Source of the DNA: Anaerotardibacter muris
Lineage (GTDB): Bacteria > Actinomycetota > Coriobacteriia > Coriobacteriales > Eggerthellaceae
Assembly: GCF_943192915.1 (NCBI RefSeq)
Contig: NZ_CALPCD010000002.1
Location: forward strand, 1-64,000
Direction: 5' to 3'
DNA: 64,000 nucleotides
A program made the translations under genes and the position numbers. Below, piece after piece: positions 62,680 to 64,000 of the stretch. Under the pieces are notes generated by a model. It saw only the letters and a list, made by a program, of their open reading frames with translations. It was not told where the DNA came from and did not search any database. How positions within the stretch are numbered: the stretch's first letter is position 1; every line of letters starts with the position of its first letter.

Positions 62680-64000
62680 TTAGTTATAGGTGATCTCAGT
62701 CTCGCCAGCAAGCGGTGTGGTGCGGACCACAAGATCCCCTTCAGCATTCGGCGCAGTAGTGACTTTATAAGATATCGAGGCCTTAGCTCCCATAGCAAGA
62801 TGAATCCACGCATGCCAAAGGTCGTTGCCTTGATAAGTTGTTTCATTCACCTTATCGTCGCCTCCTGCAGTAATCGCAAAGGGGTGATCAACGTACTCGG
62901 AAGGCGTGACGAACAGACCCTCCGTAGAAACATCGGATATTTTGCCGTCAGTTGGGGCTAACAGATAGACAAGAAACTGCATGCTGCCATTGGTGTGACC
63001 GTTGGTCACATAATTCGGAAGCGTTGCAACTTCAGCTTCGGTAAGCCCGTCATAGAATTCAACGCGCACATCATACGTAGTGGACCCGTCAGCGTTCTTC
63101 TTACCTGCGCTCACGTCAATATCGGAAGTAAGGTAATAGTACATCTTTCCGCCATAGCAGGCAGACATATAGATACCCGTTTCAGGGACGGTCGGGTCGC
63201 TCGAGACCGTACCAGCAAGACCGAAGTCTTCGAGCATAGCCTCTTCTTGAGCGTTAGCCATATAGATCGCGATACGACCCTCTTCGAAAGAATTCTTCAG
63301 CACATTGACAAGCTTAGCGATGTTCACCTTGCCGATATTGCCGAACACTGAATCCGCAGCTGTCGCAGCTACGAGCGCGAAGATCATATCTTGGTCGGAA
63401 CCCTGAGGGTACTTCTTATACACTCCATTGAGCAGGAAGTTCGAGGTGTTCGATCCATCAAGCACATCTCCGCCTGGCGTAGTCACGCTCGATCCAGTGA
63501 GCGCCATCATGCGCTCCAACACCACGGTATCCATGGCAATAACGCCATCCACTTTGCCGTGCCCATTGGCCTCCCAGATCTGAGACTCGATCTGACCTAC
63601 TCGCTTGAAATCGATGATCTGCGTAACGTCGCGAGAGTCGACCGAAGTCTCCCAGCGGAACAAGTTGATATCTTCTTGAGTAGCAGCTGAAACGGACTCT
63701 GCCAAACGCGGGTTTTGATCAGCTCCCACGAAATCGCCCAGACTGATCTTGCCATTATTGAGCGTCATCACACCAAACGAGCCCGCAAAGCCTACCGAAG
63801 AGCGCATCTCCGCACTAGAGCAAGCGATGATCAAATAGTTTCGCGCGCCATCAGCGCCGAGCATCTCAGGCAGCGTATCCTTCAATTCAGTAGCATAATC
63901 AGCCACTGGACCAAGCGCCGACATGATGTCCTTCACCTGCGCGATGGGCTGTTTCAGCTGATCGATAGTGGGCTCTGGAGCAGCGTTGAGCTGGGTCGCA
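62680..64000 (-). CDS. DUF4012-domain protein, N-terminus outside the window
   Basis: At least 440 residues; the frame stays open past a GTG at 63936 to the window edge, so the true start lies further on. The pattern NYLIIACSSAEMRSSVGFAGSFG is the hallmark of DUF4012 proteins, which are large membrane-anchored proteins of Gram-positive cell envelopes, often near glycopolymer genes. The visible part is extracellular in type; the expected N-terminal membrane helix would lie beyond the edge. The function is not known. Confidence 0.75.
   Translation of the reverse strand, partial: ATQLNAAPEPTIDQLKQPIAQVKDIMSALGPVADYATELKDTLPEMLGADGARNYLIIACSSAEMRSSVGFAGSFGVMTLNNGKISLGDFVGADQNPRLAESVSAATQEDINLFRWETSVDSRDVTQIIDFKRVGQIESQIWEANGHGKVDGVIAMDTVVLERMMALTGSSVTTPGGDVLDGSNTSNFLLNGVYKKYPQGSDQDMIFALVAATAADSVFGNIGKVNIAKLVNVLKNSFEEGRIAIYMANAQEEAMLEDFGLAGTVSSDPTVPETGIYMSACYGGKMYYYLTSDIDVSAGKKNADGSTTYDVRVEFYDGLTEAEVATLPNYVTNGHTNGSMQFLVYLLAPTDGKISDVSTEGLFVTPSEYVDHPFAITAGGDDKVNETTYQGNDLWHAWIHLAMGAKASISYKVTTAPNAEGDLVVRTTPLAGETEITYN

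Noticed and set aside
1..64000. CRISPR arrays, prophage, insertion sequences and replication origins
   Set aside because: I saw no regularly spaced repeats, integrase, transposase, phage structural genes or DnaA-box clusters in the window.

Overview
The window reads as a housekeeping stretch of the chromosome of a Gram-positive, moderately GC-rich bacterium. I infer the class Coriobacteriia (Actinomycetota) from several traits together: a single-chain HisZ-HisG protein, a small SRP RNA between folC and dedA, a T-box in front of pheST, frequent GTG/TTG starts, a gatCAB operon with tRNA-Gln, LCP and DUF4012 cell-envelope proteins, and DUF4860-like pilus accessory genes. No prophage, plasmid, CRISPR array, insertion sequence or defence island is visible. 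Almost every long open frame has a recognisable product.

Layout. (1) 1-5.5 kb, minus strand: a conserved replication/repair block of dedA, dnaX, ybaB/ebfC and recR, with the SRP RNA upstream of dedA, then a PaaI-like thioesterase. Between recR and the thioesterase lies about 650 bp without a gene; it holds a candidate structured RNA and several short repeats. (2) 5.5-13.4 kb, minus: folC, an LCP cell-wall ligase, murA, tsf, rpsB, a YacP-type RNase and rlmB. (3) 13.5-16.5 kb, plus: an ArsP_2-type membrane permease, then an overlapping pair of REC/HD-GYP regulator and Hpt protein. (4) 16.8-20.9 kb, minus: a compact type IV pilus-like operon (PilC/GspF, four small single-pass proteins, PilT) with no PilB, prepilin peptidase or PilMNO. 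(5) 21-28 kb: a transglutaminase lipoprotein, tRNA-Gln(UUG), a long U32 peptidase, a small lipoprotein and a class A PBP. (6) 28.2-36 kb, minus: argC-J-B-D-G-H. (7) 36.3-40.6 kb: slyD, a PdxR/MocR regulator divergent from pdxST with a clear operator-like palindrome between them, and a small membrane protein. (8) 40.7-44.9 kb, minus: T-box, pheS, pheT. (9) 45-49.7 kb: hisI, a CoA-transferase, a FUSC-family membrane protein and a universal stress protein. (10) 50-57.6 kb, plus: hisZG-D-C-B-H-A-F and a DUF4405-like membrane protein. (11) 57.6-61.8 kb, minus: gatC-A-B and a tandem-CDGSH protein. (12) 62-64 kb: another universal stress protein and the end of a DUF4012 protein that runs off the window.

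How it works together. The arg and his clusters encode most of two amino-acid pathways, but argF, argR and hisE are not present here. GatCAB and tRNA-Gln fit indirect Gln-tRNA synthesis. PheST is under tRNA-Phe sensing, and pdxST under its own PLP-binding regulator. The signals least explained by known families are the candidate RNA at about 863-1055, a 44-bp repeat found directly after two unrelated stop codons (1297-1340 and 49229-49272), a second repeat placed before terminators (1201-1267 and 36191-36257, with a third copy near 11.85 kb), the reduced pilus operon, and an ArgD with a long coiled-coil tail. All functional calls come from reading motifs by eye; no database search was run.
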